From positions 1-15,706 of the forward strand of contig JAGKWX010000033.1 of NCBI GenBank assembly GCA_021151585.1: a DNA stretch of 15,706 nt. Direction: 5' to 3'. Position numbers and translations under genes: made by a program. Positions 1-5,364 of this stretch are shown in pieces. This DNA is from Alphaproteobacteria bacterium (lineage in GTDB: Bacteria; Pseudomonadota; Gammaproteobacteria; JAGOUN01). The notes under the pieces are model-generated. The model saw nothing but the letters and a program-made list of their open reading frames with translations. It was not told where the DNA came from and did no database searches. Within the stretch, counting starts at the first letter, position 1. Each line of letters starts with the position of its first letter.

Positions 1-83
1 CAAAATGTGATATTTAGATCAGTATGTTGGCGCTTGGCTAATTTGTTGAGTTATAGAACTATTCCAGAACTAATGCTTGAGCG
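1..83 (+). repeat. 83-bp direct repeat, copy 1
   Basis: Bases 1-83 are identical, base for base, to 731-813 (offset 730). The two copies diverge abruptly at base 84 versus 814. Because copy 1 starts at the window edge, the repeat probably extends further left. Both copies lie in the transposase N-terminal coding region. Confidence 0.97.
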
Positions 84-153
84 AGGCATTAACCTGGGTC
101 ATTCACCTGTTAAATTGTTGGGACAACTGCCTTATGATTTTGTGAATTTTTAA
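1..153 (+). pseudogene. IS6-family transposase fragment, internally deleted
   Basis: Reading frame 1 is open from the window edge to TAA at 151-153 and gives 50 residues. The stretch with FRSVCWRLANLLSYRTIPEL and then MLERGINLGHSPV matches the N-terminal helix-turn-helix region of IS6-family transposases, whose usual pattern is V.W..R..LSYR.. ..L.ERG....H. After about residue 35 the sequence departs from the family and stops, so the DDE catalytic domain is absent. It cannot be an active transposase. The family call rests on recognising the LSYR and ERG motifs and is supported by the adjacent inverted repeat. Confidence 0.6.
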
Positions 154-214
154 AAATATTTGCGATAGAACCGCGTTGCGCACATGTCTTAAATAGAAGA
201 GTAAGTGCTTACAA

Positions 215-231
215 GCAGGCCAGAGGCCTGC
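215..231 (-). terminator. GC-rich hairpin downstream of the cysteine-rich gene
   Basis: GCAGGCC (215-221), a 3-base loop and GGCCTGC (225-231) form a perfect 7-bp GC-rich stem. It lies about 50 bases beyond the stop of the minus-strand gene ending at 284. In the minus direction it is followed only by TTGTAAG, a poor T tract, so termination is plausible but not canonical. A second small inverted repeat, GTAAGtgCTTAC, sits next to it at 201-212. Confidence 0.35.
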
Positions 232-283
232 GCCGTTCACAAACCAACAACCAAAAGCAACCTAAATAATATTATATTTGATT

Positions 284-565
284 TTATGGAGGGGGGGGTT
301 GGCAAGTTCCTGCCGTTACGTCTGAGGCAAGGTTTAATGATTGACAATACCCGCTTGCGCATGCAGTTGGCAAACTTGTGGAGCACGCATAATTATTTTC
401 AAGCAAGCATGTATTATTATTGCTACAGGTATAGCCGGTAGTTCCACAAGGGCAAGGGCCACCTAGGGTCCCCTCGGTTGTTGAAGTGCTTGCAATCACG
501 GGATTAGCTAACAAGCACCACATCAATCCAGAAATAACAAACAATCCACAAGTATTTTTTATCAT
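284..565 (-). CDS. Small secreted cysteine-rich protein, unknown function
   Basis: The protein has 93 residues. Residues 1-25 form a signal peptide (basic MIKN, a hydrophobic run, then NPVIAS), so the mature protein should be exported. The mature part carries eight cysteines (38, 40, 47, 53, 61, 69, 74, 88) with patterns CPCG, GYTC and GYC, suggesting up to four disulfides and a compact extracytoplasmic domain. The end is Pro-Pro-Pro-Pro, encoded partly by a C8 run (G8 at 291-298 on the plus strand). The ATG at 563-565 is preceded by AAAGGT on the coding strand. It lies between two IS6 remnants and forms no operon. I do not recognise the family. The signal peptide and cysteine periodicity favour this frame over the overlapping plus-strand frame. 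Confidence 0.7.
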   Translation of the reverse strand: MIKNTCGLFVISGLMWCLLANPVIASTSTTEGTLGGPCPCGTTGYTCSNNNTCLLENNYACSTSLPTACASGYCQSLNLASDVTAGTCQPPPP

Positions 566-661
566 TTATAAACCTTTTTTAAAATTTTATCGCATATAAT
601 TGTAGATCTTTATTAGTAAAAAGCAATTTAAAAGTCTGTTTTGTCGTAAAAAAGTTTAAAC

Positions 662-813
662 TTGGCATGTTGTGAGCAATTTTTGACGCTTGAAGTTAAC
701 ACGATCAGTTTCACATGGAAGCATTTTTCTCAAAATGTGATATTTAGATCAGTATGTTGGCGCTTGGCTAATTTGTTGAGTTATAGAACTATTCCAGAAC
801 TAATGCTTGAGCG
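662..813 (+). pseudogene. IS6-family transposase N-terminal fragment
   Basis: The frame gives about 50 residues of transposase-like sequence, including TWKHFSQNVIFRSVCWRLAN and LSYRTIPELMLER, matching the N-terminal DNA-binding region of IS6-family transposases. It ends abruptly at 813 after ERH..., where the family continues with a conserved glycine. What follows in frame (to about 940) is only antisense of the neighbouring transporter. The start is unclear: the frame is open from a TTG at 662, and the conserved region begins around 710. The catalytic domain is missing, so it is inactive. Confidence 0.6.
731..813 (+). repeat. 83-bp direct repeat, copy 2
   Basis: This stretch is identical to bases 1-83 in the same orientation. 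To the left it continues into transposase sequence that in copy 1 would lie outside the window. To the right it ends in a junction with unrelated sequence. Confidence 0.97.
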
Positions 814-849
814 TCATTCGTCTCGCGCGTGTAAAGGAAGGGTGCGAAT

Positions 850-1725
850 TCATTGTCGACTAACCAAAACAATCCCTACTACAATCATCGCAGCGCTGAT
901 CATTTGTAACAATGTCAACGTTTCAGCAAAAAATAGTTGACCCCAAATTAAACCGCCAATCGCAACAACGCCGCCGACCAAACTATAATACACTGGCCCG
1001 GCGTTTTTTAATAATTGAAAAAACAACCAATATCCAGCACTAGATAATAAAATTTCCATTAATAATAATAGTTCTGTGCGAGAGAAGTCATTGCTTAATA
1101 CAAAAAAATGATGTCCGAACATAACAGTTGGTAATAACCATAACGTCGATCCCCACAACATGCCGGCGGCTAATCCCAATGAATGGCTGTTTTTTGGCCG
1201 ATATTTCGCGACAAAGACTGCGCATAATGCGAAGCAGATGGGAGTTACTAAAGCAGAAATAATCCAAGGAATCATAGCTATTGTGATATCGCCATTGGGT
1301 TTGGTCATAAGAATAATCCCTAAGACTGCAAAAATTACACCGGCAAATCGTCGAAAATGAAATATTTCTTCTTTAAATGACAGTGCCAATAAATAGGTCA
1401 TTATAGGAGAAATGTTAATTATCACTGCTAACACTCCTGAAGGCAATTCAGGCGCGGCGAAATACATATTCGCATTAGGTAGAGCTATACCCACGAGGCT
1501 AGAAAATAAGTAGAAAATGAAATAAGAGCGATTCTCAAACATGGGGACGTTTAAAAACTTGCATAATAAGGTGAGTAATATGGCGGGGCCCAAAGATTGC
1601 CAAAATGCATACCCGAGAGGATGTACGCCATGCGTCATGCAATAGCGTGCAATAGAAAAGCCAAGGCTCCAGACAACGCCAAGTATAATGAGTAAAGTGA
1701 TTTTTTTATAAGAGAATGTTGGCAT
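850..1725 (-). CDS. DMT-superfamily (EamA-type) inner-membrane transporter
   Basis: The protein has 291 residues, the usual size for two tandem EamA units with about ten transmembrane helices. The N-terminal half shows the typical pattern of a short basic N-terminus, then ITLLIILGVVWSLGFSIARY and a conserved helix with PxxxAFWQSLGPA. The first repeat ends with LGIILMTKPNGD, the usual motif after helix 5. The second repeat has ALCAVFVAKY and ends with a GGVVAIGGLIWGQLFFAE segment and a final hydrophobic helix. Family members export amino acids, metabolites or drugs; the substrate cannot be read here. The ATG at 1723-1725 has TTAGGA upstream on its strand. It is divergent from the membrane protein at 1953, and its 3' end adjoins the truncated IS6 remnant. 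Confidence 0.85.
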   Translation of the reverse strand: MPTFSYKKITLLIILGVVWSLGFSIARYCMTHGVHPLGYAFWQSLGPAILLTLLCKFLNVPMFENRSYFIFYLFSSLVGIALPNANMYFAAPELPSGVLAVIINISPIMTYLLALSFKEEIFHFRRFAGVIFAVLGIILMTKPNGDITIAMIPWIISALVTPICFALCAVFVAKYRPKNSHSLGLAAGMLWGSTLWLLPTVMFGHHFFVLSNDFSRTELLLLMEILLSSAGYWLFFQLLKNAGPVYYSLVGGVVAIGGLIWGQLFFAETLTLLQMISAAMIVVGIVLVSRQ

Positions 1726-1916
1726 GGTAAAAATCCTAAGTACTGTTTCAATTCGCTTGAGTTACTTGACACAATATAGATAATAGCAATTGAAGCTCTT
1801 TGCCCTCGGGAGAAGGACCTTCCGTCGTTATTATTCTTTAGCGATTTGACAATTGTTTAGTTTGGGATTTTAGCACAAGCAGACATTTTAATAATACTGC
1901 TTTAAGCCTTAGCCTG

Positions 1917-1922
1917 TATAAT
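1917..1922 (+). promoter_or_regulatory. Perfect -10 box upstream of the membrane protein gene
   Basis: TATAAT at 1917-1922 lies 30 bases before the ATG at 1953, implying a short leader. It is directly preceded by TG. No good -35 lies 16-18 bases upstream. A TTGACA at 1846-1851 exists but is too far away to pair with it. A small GAAGGaCCTTC palindrome (1812-1822) in the same divergent intergenic region could be an operator. All of this is inference from the sequence alone. Confidence 0.4.
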
Positions 1923-1952
1923 ACACGACAGTCAATAATAAAGAGATAATAA

Positions 1953-3158
1953 ATGCCAGAGTCAAGCCAAAGTCCAAGCCCAAGCCCAAGCCCAAGCCCA
2001 ATCCAAGACCGAAACCCTATTCATGCCCTAATGCTAGCAAATTACTCAGAAAGTAGTCGGCAAAATTCTGGTAACGAAAGCTCGCGTCACTTACACTTTT
2101 ATAATAGTTCAGACCGCTATCTATCGAAACAAAAGCAAAAAAAGTCACAGATCTTTGCTCAAGTGACCTTGTATGCATTGATTCCTTATGTTATTACAAC
2201 AGCGTTGACCGAATCCTTGAGCGATCAAAAAACATTAGAAGGTTTATTATGCGCCGCATGTTTTTCTTCGTTTGCTATGGATAGTATAAAATTGTTTTTA
2301 AATACTAGTGCTCATTTAACAAAAGATTTTGATCTTTATTGGGCCGTCGATATTATACAAGCTGTGATATTAATGGTACTTGCATGTGGCATATACTTTT
2401 CTCATATTGGTGCGACATGGTCGCCAGTTGGTTATAACGCATCAATGACCGTGCTTGGAATAACATTTAAAATAGCGACAGATTTTGTTGTTGCTCCTTA
2501 TGCGCAGAAAAAATATGATGCTCACGGGGTTGTGTGTCGATGGCTAGTTCCGTTTACCCCACATGGACAGCACAAATATCGTTGGTATAACCATCTAATG
2601 TTGCATAGCGCGCGTTATATTATCCTCTGTTCTGCAATGATTGCAGGTTCAGAGCTGTTTAGCAAAATAAAAGTTGCAGATTCTTCAGTAGGCCAGGCCT
2701 TAGTTGATTTTTTTGTTTTATGCGGAGCGCATTCGCCAGCAGCTGTTTTTGCCGCAGCATTAATTTTCAATGAAATTGTTGGTATGAGTTTGTTTATATT
2801 CAGCGGCTGGTTTTACGATATATACCCTACCCATGCTTCAAGATTGCTTGTTATGATTGCAATGTCAGCGATTTTCCAAGCATGGTCAGAATCTGCCCAC
2901 TTCTTAAAAGAAGATACATATTTAACCATGTTCTTTTCTGTAACGATGACTTTTTTGGCAGATTTAGGCATGCAATATACGGTTGGCCCGAGGCTTGATA
3001 AGTCAGTAAATAAAATTATTGCATCTGGCCTAGATTTAATGGTAGAAAATAGTAAAGTTGCGTTGAAGCGTTACGGATTTTGTCAGTTTTCTTCTCGCCA
3101 GCAGTCTCAGCTAGAAGATCAAGAAAACTACCATCAGATGCACAACGTTGTAAGTTAG
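1953..3158 (+). CDS. Multi-pass membrane protein with Ser-Pro-rich N-terminus, unknown
   Basis: The protein has 401 residues and I do not recognise it. Residues 1-17 carry a run of Ser-Pro dipeptides; residues 18-65 are hydrophilic and rich in Ser, Asn and Lys. Hydrophobic segments follow at about 67-86, 96-116, 130-150, 162-181, 221-236, 248-285 (probably two helices), 297-312 and 322-340. The last 50 residues are hydrophilic and rich in Gln, Glu and Ser. There is no signal peptide. The ATG at 1953 has AAGAGA seven or so bases upstream and a good -10 at 1917. The exported protein at 3206 follows after 47 bases and is probably cotranscribed. If the host has a Dot/Icm system, the polar tails would fit a membrane effector, but nothing here proves that. 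Confidence 0.75.
   Translation: MPESSQSPSPSPSPSPIQDRNPIHALMLANYSESSRQNSGNESSRHLHFYNSSDRYLSKQKQKKSQIFAQVTLYALIPYVITTALTESLSDQKTLEGLLCAACFSSFAMDSIKLFLNTSAHLTKDFDLYWAVDIIQAVILMVLACGIYFSHIGATWSPVGYNASMTVLGITFKIATDFVVAPYAQKKYDAHGVVCRWLVPFTPHGQHKYRWYNHLMLHSARYIILCSAMIAGSELFSKIKVADSSVGQALVDFFVLCGAHSPAAVFAAALIFNEIVGMSLFIFSGWFYDIYPTHASRLLVMIAMSAIFQAWSESAHFLKEDTYLTMFFSVTMTFLADLGMQYTVGPRLDKSVNKIIASGLDLMVENSKVALKRYGFCQFSSRQQSQLEDQENYHQMHNVVS
1974..1997 (+). repeat. Tandem CCAAGC hexamer repeat (4 perfect units)
   Basis: Four perfect copies of CCAAGC (1974-1997) are followed by a degenerate fifth (CCAATC). They lie inside the coding sequence starting at 1953 and encode alternating Pro and Ser. Because the unit is six bases, slippage changes length by whole Ser-Pro pairs without breaking the frame. 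Confidence 0.95.
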
Positions 3159-3205
3159 TCTAATCGGCGTTTAGAGTGACTATTAATATTATTAAGGGAT
3201 AATTT

Positions 3206-3829
3206 ATGCGACGAATATTTTTTTCAATTTTTCTTGCTATGCTAATTATCCCTACATTTCGTTCTCTAGTCGCTTGCACATCATATAGCAATCAGATATA
3301 TGATTTTGAAAGTAATGGTGCCAGAGGGACGTTGAAAAAAAGTCAAACATGTTCCGATGGAAGATACACAATCAACTCAACGATTAATGTTAGCAAAGGT
3401 TGGTTTTCTAAAACCATTATTCAGCAAGCATCAGGTAGATATGCAGATAAGAATAGAATTTTTCCTGAGAATTATACCATATTTAATAAGAGCGTACCTT
3501 TAAAATCAAAACAAATGGATCAGCTTTCTTTGGCCCTATATTTAAGTGACTCATTGAATGCAGGTATTAGTAAATTTCCGCTGATTAAGTTGCTATATAA
3601 TGGCAATTCCATGTTAGCTCAGTGTGTGATAACAGATCGGATTATGACTATACAAACTGGTTCGGGTAAAAATGTTTCTGCAACCCGAGTGCTATGCTCA
3701 AAAGAAGATAACTCTATGATTCTAAATTATACATTTAGCAAAGATAGTGCAGCAACTATGCTTAGTCTATCAACGGAAGAAAATGGAAAACAAGTTTTAT
3801 CGGCGCTAATTAAAAATTATGAAAATTAA
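3206..3829 (+). CDS. Exported protein resembling DUF3108, possible lipoprotein
   Basis: The protein has 207 residues. The N-terminus (MRRIFFSIFLAMLIIP) is a signal peptide, ending near LVAC at residues 21-24. That is an acceptable lipobox, so either signal peptidase II (lipid on Cys24) or signal peptidase I could act. The arginine at 19 so close to the site is unusual. The rest looks beta-rich. The spacing of FPLIKLLYNG, then MTIQTGSGK, ATRVLC and a C-terminal FSKD segment resembles DUF3108-type periplasmic proteins; this is recognition by pattern only. The ATG has AAGGGA upstream at a good distance. It lies 47 bases after the membrane protein gene and converges on apt with an 11-base gap and no obvious terminator. 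Confidence 0.65.
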   Translation: MRRIFFSIFLAMLIIPTFRSLVACTSYSNQIYDFESNGARGTLKKSQTCSDGRYTINSTINVSKGWFSKTIIQQASGRYADKNRIFPENYTIFNKSVPLKSKQMDQLSLALYLSDSLNAGISKFPLIKLLYNGNSMLAQCVITDRIMTIQTGSGKNVSATRVLCSKEDNSMILNYTFSKDSAATMLSLSTEENGKQVLSALIKNYEN

Positions 3830-3839
3830 AACAGGGCAA

Positions 3840-4343
3840 TTAATACGTAACCACGGTATGAACTTCTTTGCCGTTGATTATAAACGGAGCATGTCCACGT
3901 AAAAATTTTAAATCAATAAATGATGAATAACCAACAACATCGTATCCAGCTTTGAGACATAATTGATGTGCGGCAGTTAGTGTTCCGCCGGTAGCCAGCA
4001 CGTCATCGACAATGACAACGCGCCCGCTACCTTTGTGCATTTCTATAGTGTCTGTACCGTACTCTAGCGCATAATGATATTCTACAGTTGGAGGCGGTAA
4101 TTTACCCTTTTTTCGAATGACGACTAAACCATTATTAAAACGTTGTGCAAGAGCAGCAGCAAACAAAAAGCCACGACTTTCAATTCCTATCCAAGCATCG
4201 ATATTTTTTATAGGTGGATGCATTGCGTCAACTGCATAAGCAAATGCTTGCGGATTGGCAAGTAGTGGTGAAATATCTTGAAAGTTGACCCCGGGTTTTG
4301 GCCAGTTAGGTGTGGTTTTAATAAAAGAACGCAGGTCCATCAT
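3840..4343 (-). CDS. apt: Adenine phosphoribosyltransferase
   Basis: The enzyme makes AMP and pyrophosphate from adenine and PRPP in purine salvage, in the cytoplasm. The PRPP-binding signature VVIVDDVLATGGT spans residues 109-121. The family segments FQDISPLL (21-28), ESRGF (55-59) and RKKGKLP (77-83) are present. At 167 residues it is close to the usual 170-180. Two adjacent ATG codons (4341-4343 and 4338-4340) could start it; AGAGA on the coding strand upstream favours either. It is convergent with the exported-protein gene and divergent from the secretion operon. It is the only clear housekeeping gene here and suggests a chromosomal setting. Confidence 0.95.
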   Translation of the reverse strand: MMDLRSFIKTTPNWPKPGVNFQDISPLLANPQAFAYAVDAMHPPIKNIDAWIGIESRGFLFAAALAQRFNNGLVVIRKKGKLPPPTVEYHYALEYGTDTIEMHKGSGRVVIVDDVLATGGTLTAAHQLCLKAGYDVVGYSSFIDLKFLRGHAPFIINGKEVHTVVTY

Positions 4344-4624
4344 TTTCTCTAGATAAGTATAAACAAAAGTAAGAATATATAATTTTTACAACGCGTTGAC
4401 AATTCGTGGTGAAAATATATTTATTAAATATGCAGATACTAGCGTCGATATCATTCATTGTATACCATTGTAGGGCATGTTGACATAACAGTGTTTTATT
4501 AAGATGATAGAGAATCATGTGCTTATTATTTGATTGCTTCATTAAAAACTCTAATATTATAAGAGTTTATGGCAATAGTGAGCATAGGGCTAAGCGCCAT
4601 AAAAAATAAATCATCAAAAAACAT

Positions 4625-4652
4625 TTGACAAAGTAAAAAAAACATTTATTCT
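4625..4652 (+). promoter_or_regulatory. Candidate sigma-70 promoter of the virB operon
   Basis: A perfect -35 TTGACA at 4625-4630 is followed after 16 bases by TATTCT (4647-4652), 4 of 6 matches to TATAAT. Transcription would start near 4659, leaving a leader of about 98 bases that contains the palindrome at 4683-4700. The -10 is weak, so an activator or an alternative start is possible. Confidence 0.45.
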
Positions 4653-4682
4653 TTGCGATGAAATCCTTTCCTTTTCTAAAAC

Positions 4683-4700
4683 TTCAAAAAACTTTTTGAA
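4683..4700. promoter_or_regulatory. 18-base palindrome upstream of virB2, possible operator
   Basis: TTCAAAAA, AC, TTTTTGAA is a perfect 8-base inverted repeat with a 2-base centre, located between the candidate promoter and virB2. Its size and two-fold symmetry fit the site of a dimeric regulator. As RNA the stem would be weak because it is nearly all A-U. No regulator gene is in the window. Confidence 0.4.
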
Positions 4701-4719
4701 AGTTATTTCATAATTCCAC

Positions 4720-4736
4720 TATTTTACATTTAACTT
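4720..4736 (+). repeat. 17-bp direct repeat flanking the secretion operon, left copy
   Basis: TATTTTACATTTAACTT at 4720-4736 recurs exactly at 14426-14442 in the same orientation. The two copies bracket virB2-virB11. The sequence is AT-rich, which raises the chance of coincidence. Confidence 0.9.
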
Positions 4737-4756
4737 CATGCAATGGGAGACCCATA

Positions 4757-5077
4757 GTGAAAACGGTATTGTTTTATCTGAAAAAAGCTCATGCAACATT
4801 AAAATCTTTTATGATTTTATTTTTATTACCTAGTATATGTTTAGCTGGCTATAACACTAGCGAAGATACTTTAACAAAAGTTCTTAATAATGCCATTGAT
4901 TATGCCCAGTCTGGGCCGGCGCGAGCCCTGTGTGTTTTAGCTATAGCTGGCGCAGGATATTTATGGATAGGCAAAGGCGCCCTACCAAAAACGTATGCAG
5001 TCGCAATTATGGGTGGCTCGGGCTTTATTTTCGGTGCAGGTTATATTGGCAGTAAAGTCCTAGGACTAAGTGCATGA
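4757..5077 (+). CDS. virB2: VirB2-like major pilin of type IV secretion system
   Basis: The product is the likely pilus subunit. It has 106 residues: a long signal peptide (about 1-30, ending ICLA before GYNTS), then a mature domain with two hydrophobic segments (about 56-72 and 80-99) separated by a short basic turn (IGKGALPKTY), the standard VirB2/TrbC layout. Translation starts at GTG 4757-4759, six bases after a strong GGGAGA; no in-frame ATG is available upstream. The stop overlaps the virB3 ATG in ATGA. It is the first gene of the operon, and no virB1 precedes it. Sequence conservation in this family is low, so the call rests on topology and position. Confidence 0.88.
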   Translation: MKTVLFYLKKAHATLKSFMILFLLPSICLAGYNTSEDTLTKVLNNAIDYAQSGPARALCVLAIAGAGYLWIGKGALPKTYAVAIMGGSGFIFGAGYIGSKVLGLSA

Positions 5078-5364
5078 AAAATAACTCTATCCATATACAT
5101 ACCATTTATGCAGGAATGACTCGACCCCCAATGTTTTTGGGTATTACATTAGATTATTTAATGTTAACAACATTTATTTCTGTCGTAGGATTTATGCTGA
5201 CGAATTCAGCACAATTTCTGATTTTATATATTCCATTGCATATATTAGGCTGGATAGGTTGTAAATTTGATCCAAATTTTTTTCGTGTTTTGATGAAAAA
5301 AACAATTTGTAACGCAGTTCCAAATAGATCATTCTGGGGATGTCAGAGTTATGAACCTTTCTGA
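5074..5364 (+). CDS. virB3: VirB3-like inner-membrane component
   Basis: The protein has 96 residues with the VirB3 hallmarks. These are a short polar N-terminus with GMTRPPMFLGIT (residues 14-25), two hydrophobic helices (about 25-43 and 46-63), then DPNFFRVL (66-73). VirB3 sits in the inner membrane and associates with the VirB4 ATPase; in some systems the two are fused. Its ATG overlaps the virB2 stop by 4 bases, and its own 3' end overlaps virB4 by 14 bases, consistent with coupled, stoichiometric synthesis. Confidence 0.92.
   Translation: MKNNSIHIHTIYAGMTRPPMFLGITLDYLMLTTFISVVGFMLTNSAQFLILYIPLHILGWIGCKFDPNFFRVLMKKTICNAVPNRSFWGCQSYEPF

Larger units (their letters stand above)
1..172 (+). 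mobile_element. IS6-family insertion sequence remnant, right end
   Basis: The segment encodes a piece of an IS6-type transposase and ends at 159-172 in TTTGCGATAGAACC. Its reverse complement, GGTTCTATCGCAAA, closely resembles the terminal inverted repeats of IS6/IS240/IS257-type elements (GGTTCTGTTGCAAA). Only about 75 bases separate the end of the conserved transposase N-terminus from this terminus, whereas an intact element would have several hundred, so this is an internally deleted copy. It runs off the left edge of the window, so its left terminus and any target duplication cannot be seen. Confidence 0.6.
637..813 (+). mobile_element. IS6-family insertion sequence remnant, left end
   Basis: TTTTGTCGTAAA at 639-650 agrees at 9 of 12 positions with TTCTATCGCAAA, the inner part of the right-end inverted repeat of the other remnant (read inward from 172). 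It is followed after the usual short gap by the transposase N-terminus. The element stops at 813, where identity with the first copy is lost, so this copy has a left end but no right end. It lies about 37 bases from the 3' end of the neighbouring transporter gene. The assignment of the left inverted repeat is tentative; the transposase match is firmer. Confidence 0.5.
4344..4756. other. Divergent intergenic region between apt and virB2
   Basis: These 413 AT-rich bases contain no credible gene. A 74-codon minus-strand frame here overlaps the apt start out of frame and has no supporting features. The region holds an inverted repeat AAACTCT/AGAGTTT (4546-4552 and 4562-4568), a promoter candidate (4625-4652), a palindrome (4683-4700), one copy of a 17-base repeat (4720-4736) and the virB2 ribosome binding site GGGAGA (4745-4750). 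It is the natural control region of the secretion operon and must also carry the apt promoter. Confidence 0.7.

Noticed and set aside
205..441. A plus-strand frame antisense to the cysteine-rich gene.
   Set aside because: The minus-strand frame has a signal peptide and regular cysteine spacing. The plus frame has no ribosome binding site or recognisable features and crosses a hairpin and a homopolymer.
1160..1360. A plus-strand frame inside the transporter gene.
   Set aside because: It lies wholly antisense to a well-supported EamA gene and shows no independent evidence of coding.
4318..4542. A 74-codon minus-strand frame upstream of apt.
   Set aside because: It overlaps the apt start out of frame, has no convincing ribosome binding site, signal or domain, and occupies the expected apt promoter region.
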